A stretch of 64,000 bases of DNA from Flavobacterium circumlabens (lineage in GTDB: Bacteria > Bacteroidota > Bacteroidia > Flavobacteriales > Flavobacteriaceae): NCBI RefSeq assembly GCF_004345565.1, contig NZ_SLWA01000001.1, positions 219,892-283,891 on the forward strand. The letters run 5' to 3'. A program made the translations under genes and the position numbers. The notes beneath the pieces are model-generated. The model made no database searches, had not been told where the DNA came from, and saw nothing but the letters and a program-made list of their open reading frames with translations. Shown one piece after another: positions 63,048 through 64,000 of the stretch; position 1 is the first letter of the stretch, and every line of letters begins with the position of its first letter.

Positions 63048-63159
63048 AAAGAGTAAACAATTGACGGCAAAAATGCGCCAATGCTTCGCTCATGATACTG
63101 AATTCAGTAAAATAATATTGTATGGTTGTCAGGAAGAGTTTTGAGAAATACGTTTATGT

Positions 63160-63285
63160 ATTTGTGTTATCTATCTTTAATACTAAGAATAGTATAAAGT
63201 AGAATGTAGCACCTTCTTTATGATAAAGGGTTGCTAAGGTTTCATTGGGTCTTTCCCTCCGCCTTTCGTGATAACTTTCAATAAT
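63160..63285 (-). ncRNA. SAM-I (S-box) riboswitch in the metH1 leader
   Basis: On the minus strand, starting near 63285, the sequence reads GTTATCACGAAAGGCGGAGG, then GAAAGACCCAATGAAACC, TTAGCAACC and later AAGGTGCTACATTC, then ATACTATTCTTAGTAT, and GATAAC. These match the S-box order: P1 (GTTATC with GATAAC, 63270-63275 and 63166-63171), the GGAGGGA-ACCC part, TGAAACC, GCAACC, GGTGC and ATTC. P4 is the ATACTA/TAGTAT stem. SAM-I riboswitches turn genes off when SAM is high. It lies 228 nt upstream of metH1. Confidence 0.85.
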
Positions 63286-63298
63286 TTTAAGAACAGTG

Positions 63299-63306
63299 CA
63301 AAGGTA
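63299..63306 (-). promoter_or_regulatory. Promoter of the metH operon (-7 element)
   Basis: TACCTTTG on the minus strand fits TAnnTTTG. CTTG at 63330-63327 sits 20 bp upstream as a possible -33. It lies 24 bp before the P1 stem, so the riboswitch is near the 5' end of the transcript. Confidence 0.55.
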
Positions 63307-63409
63307 TGAAATAGCATTGCTACTTGCAAGTTTTTTTTTCAGACTCTCAGGGGCTGGGGTACTAAGTGTCTAAGGTTAAAATTTGGGGTATGTTTTTTTA
63401 AATATAGCG

Positions 63410-63499
63410 CACGGTTTCAACCGTGGAAGACGGATCGTGATTATGCAACGTGACAAGGCATTTTGATATGCATTACGCTCCAGTGGTTGAAACCACTGG
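63410..63499. repeat. Paired REP-like palindromes
   Basis: CACGGTTTCAACCGTG at 63410-63425 is a 16-bp palindrome. CCAGTGGTTGAAACCACTGG at 63480-63499 is a 20-bp palindrome. They share the core GGTTTCAACC in opposite orientation, with 54 bp between. This is the arrangement of paired REP elements. Confidence 0.75.
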
Positions 63500-63535
63500 C
63501 CATGTTTATGCTCTTTCCCAAAAGCATCAATGTTT

Positions 63536-63575
63536 AAAAAAACGAAAAGCCCAAACCATAAGTTTGAGCTTTCTA
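63536..63575 (-). terminator. Terminator of the flavoprotein gene
   Basis: On the minus strand AAAGCTCAAAC pairs with GTTTGGGCTTT (one mismatch) around TTATG, followed by a T-rich run. Confidence 0.8.
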
Positions 63576-63609
63576 TATAAAAATCTTAGATCCTTAGTAT
63601 CTTAGCGTC

Positions 63610-64000
63610 TTAAACAATCGCCTTAACAACCGCTTTTGGCGCTTCTTTACGAGTTCCGTCGAAACCGTCGACACCTGAAACTGTGGTATATTTCAATACA
63701 TATTTTTTTCCGGGATTGATGATTTGGTAGGCCGCCTGACACATTAAAGTGGCTTCGTGGAATCCGCAAAGAATCAATTTTAATTTTCCGGGATACGTAT
63801 TCACGTCTCCAATAGCGAAGATTCCAGGAATGTTAGTCTGGTAATCTAATGCGTTGTTTACTTTAATGGCATTTTTCTCGATATCTAATCCCCAGTCTGC
63901 GATTGGACCTAATTTAGGCGTTAATCCGAAAAGCGGAATAAAGAAATCCGTTTCGATTTTACGGTGTGCTCCGTTTTCTTCGATATCTAAAGACTCAACA
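63610..64000 (-). CDS. Ferredoxin-NADP reductase / thioredoxin reductase-like flavoprotein (C-terminal part)
   Basis: The frame is open to the right edge, so only the last 129 residues are in the window. The visible part is the NAD(P)/FAD-binding end of a thioredoxin-reductase-fold flavoprotein: FFIPLFGLTPKLGPI, then NIPGIFAIGDVNTYPGKLKL with the FAD-binding GD motif, and LILCGFHEATLMCQAAYQI. No CxxC pair is seen in this part, so it fits the ferredoxin-NADP reductase type (YumC-like) rather than a true thioredoxin reductase; this is an inference from partial sequence. Confidence 0.85.
   Translation of the reverse strand, partial: VESLDIEENGAHRKIETDFFIPLFGLTPKLGPIADWGLDIEKNAIKVNNALDYQTNIPGIFAIGDVNTYPGKLKLILCGFHEATLMCQAAYQIINPGKKYVLKYTTVSGVDGFDGTRKEAPKAVVKAIV

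Noticed and set aside
1..64000. tRNA, rRNA and CRISPR features.
   Set aside because: None was visible in the intergenic stretches by eye; a covariance search would be needed to exclude small RNAs.

Overview
This window is a stretch of chromosome from a member of the Bacteroidota, almost certainly Flavobacteriaceae and most like Flavobacterium. The evidence is AT-rich DNA, promoters with the Bacteroidota -7 element TAnnTTTG, type IX secretion genes (porU end, porV), gliding genes (gldA, gldD, gldE with the ssb and mutY neighbours seen in flavobacteria), a T9SS type A cargo protein, and many SusE/OmpX-like or DUF families typical of that family. No rRNA, tRNA, CRISPR array, prophage or insertion sequence is visible. 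Most of the window is ordinary core genome.

Layout. 1-3131: end of porU, then porV (T9SS attachment complex). 3208-6511: cytidine deaminase, then pyruvate dehydrogenase E1 alpha and E2 without E1 beta. 6623-10697: M1 metallopeptidase, then a small set of AhpD-like protein, NTF2-like protein and AraC regulator. 10694-17313: glycosyltransferase (minus), miaE, AsmA-like protein, and two unrecognised membrane proteins. 17582-18310: rplU-rpmA. 18575-21958: two M16 peptidases, one catalytic and one not. 22131-26109: EamA transporter, HMA lipoprotein and a large repeat protein carrying a T9SS signal. 26171-29576 (minus): mutY-ssb-gldE-gldD. 29717-31938: HU, a 30-residue basic protein, RNase E/G. 32115-40304 (minus): alpha-2-macroglobulin and PBP1C. 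40488-44008: tadA, a Fic protein with its own operators, and a tandem pair of Cys-motif/TonB-C proteins. 44075-48803: dxs, DUF3078 protein, dgt, Lrp/AsnC regulator. 48960-51278: metE. 51708-57704: paired outer-membrane proteins, gldA, a PLP decarboxylase, a dicarboxylate/amino-acid symporter and a methyltransferase. 57837-62937 (minus): metF and methionine synthase MetH split in two genes, under a SAM-I riboswitch at about 63166-63275. 63610-64000: end of a ferredoxin-NADP reductase-like flavoprotein.

Methionine is the main metabolic theme: a cobalamin-independent synthase (metE) next to a divergent Lrp-type regulator with a palindrome on its promoter, and a cobalamin-dependent synthase (metH1/metH2 plus metF) under a SAM riboswitch. 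Cell-surface and secretion genes are the second theme.

The least ordinary features are: (i) a Fic gene bracketed by a ~30-bp direct repeat that duplicates the promoter and first five codons of tadA, with three copies of a 10-bp operator on its own promoter; (ii) a tandem gene pair with nearly identical front halves (four conserved Cys) and divergent back halves; (iii) an unlisted 30-residue Lys/Arg-rich ORF between HU and RNase E/G; (iv) several families of dispersed palindromic or phrase-like intergenic repeats, one or more of which fills every gap of the met operon. All family names come from recognition of sequence motifs by eye; no database search was run.
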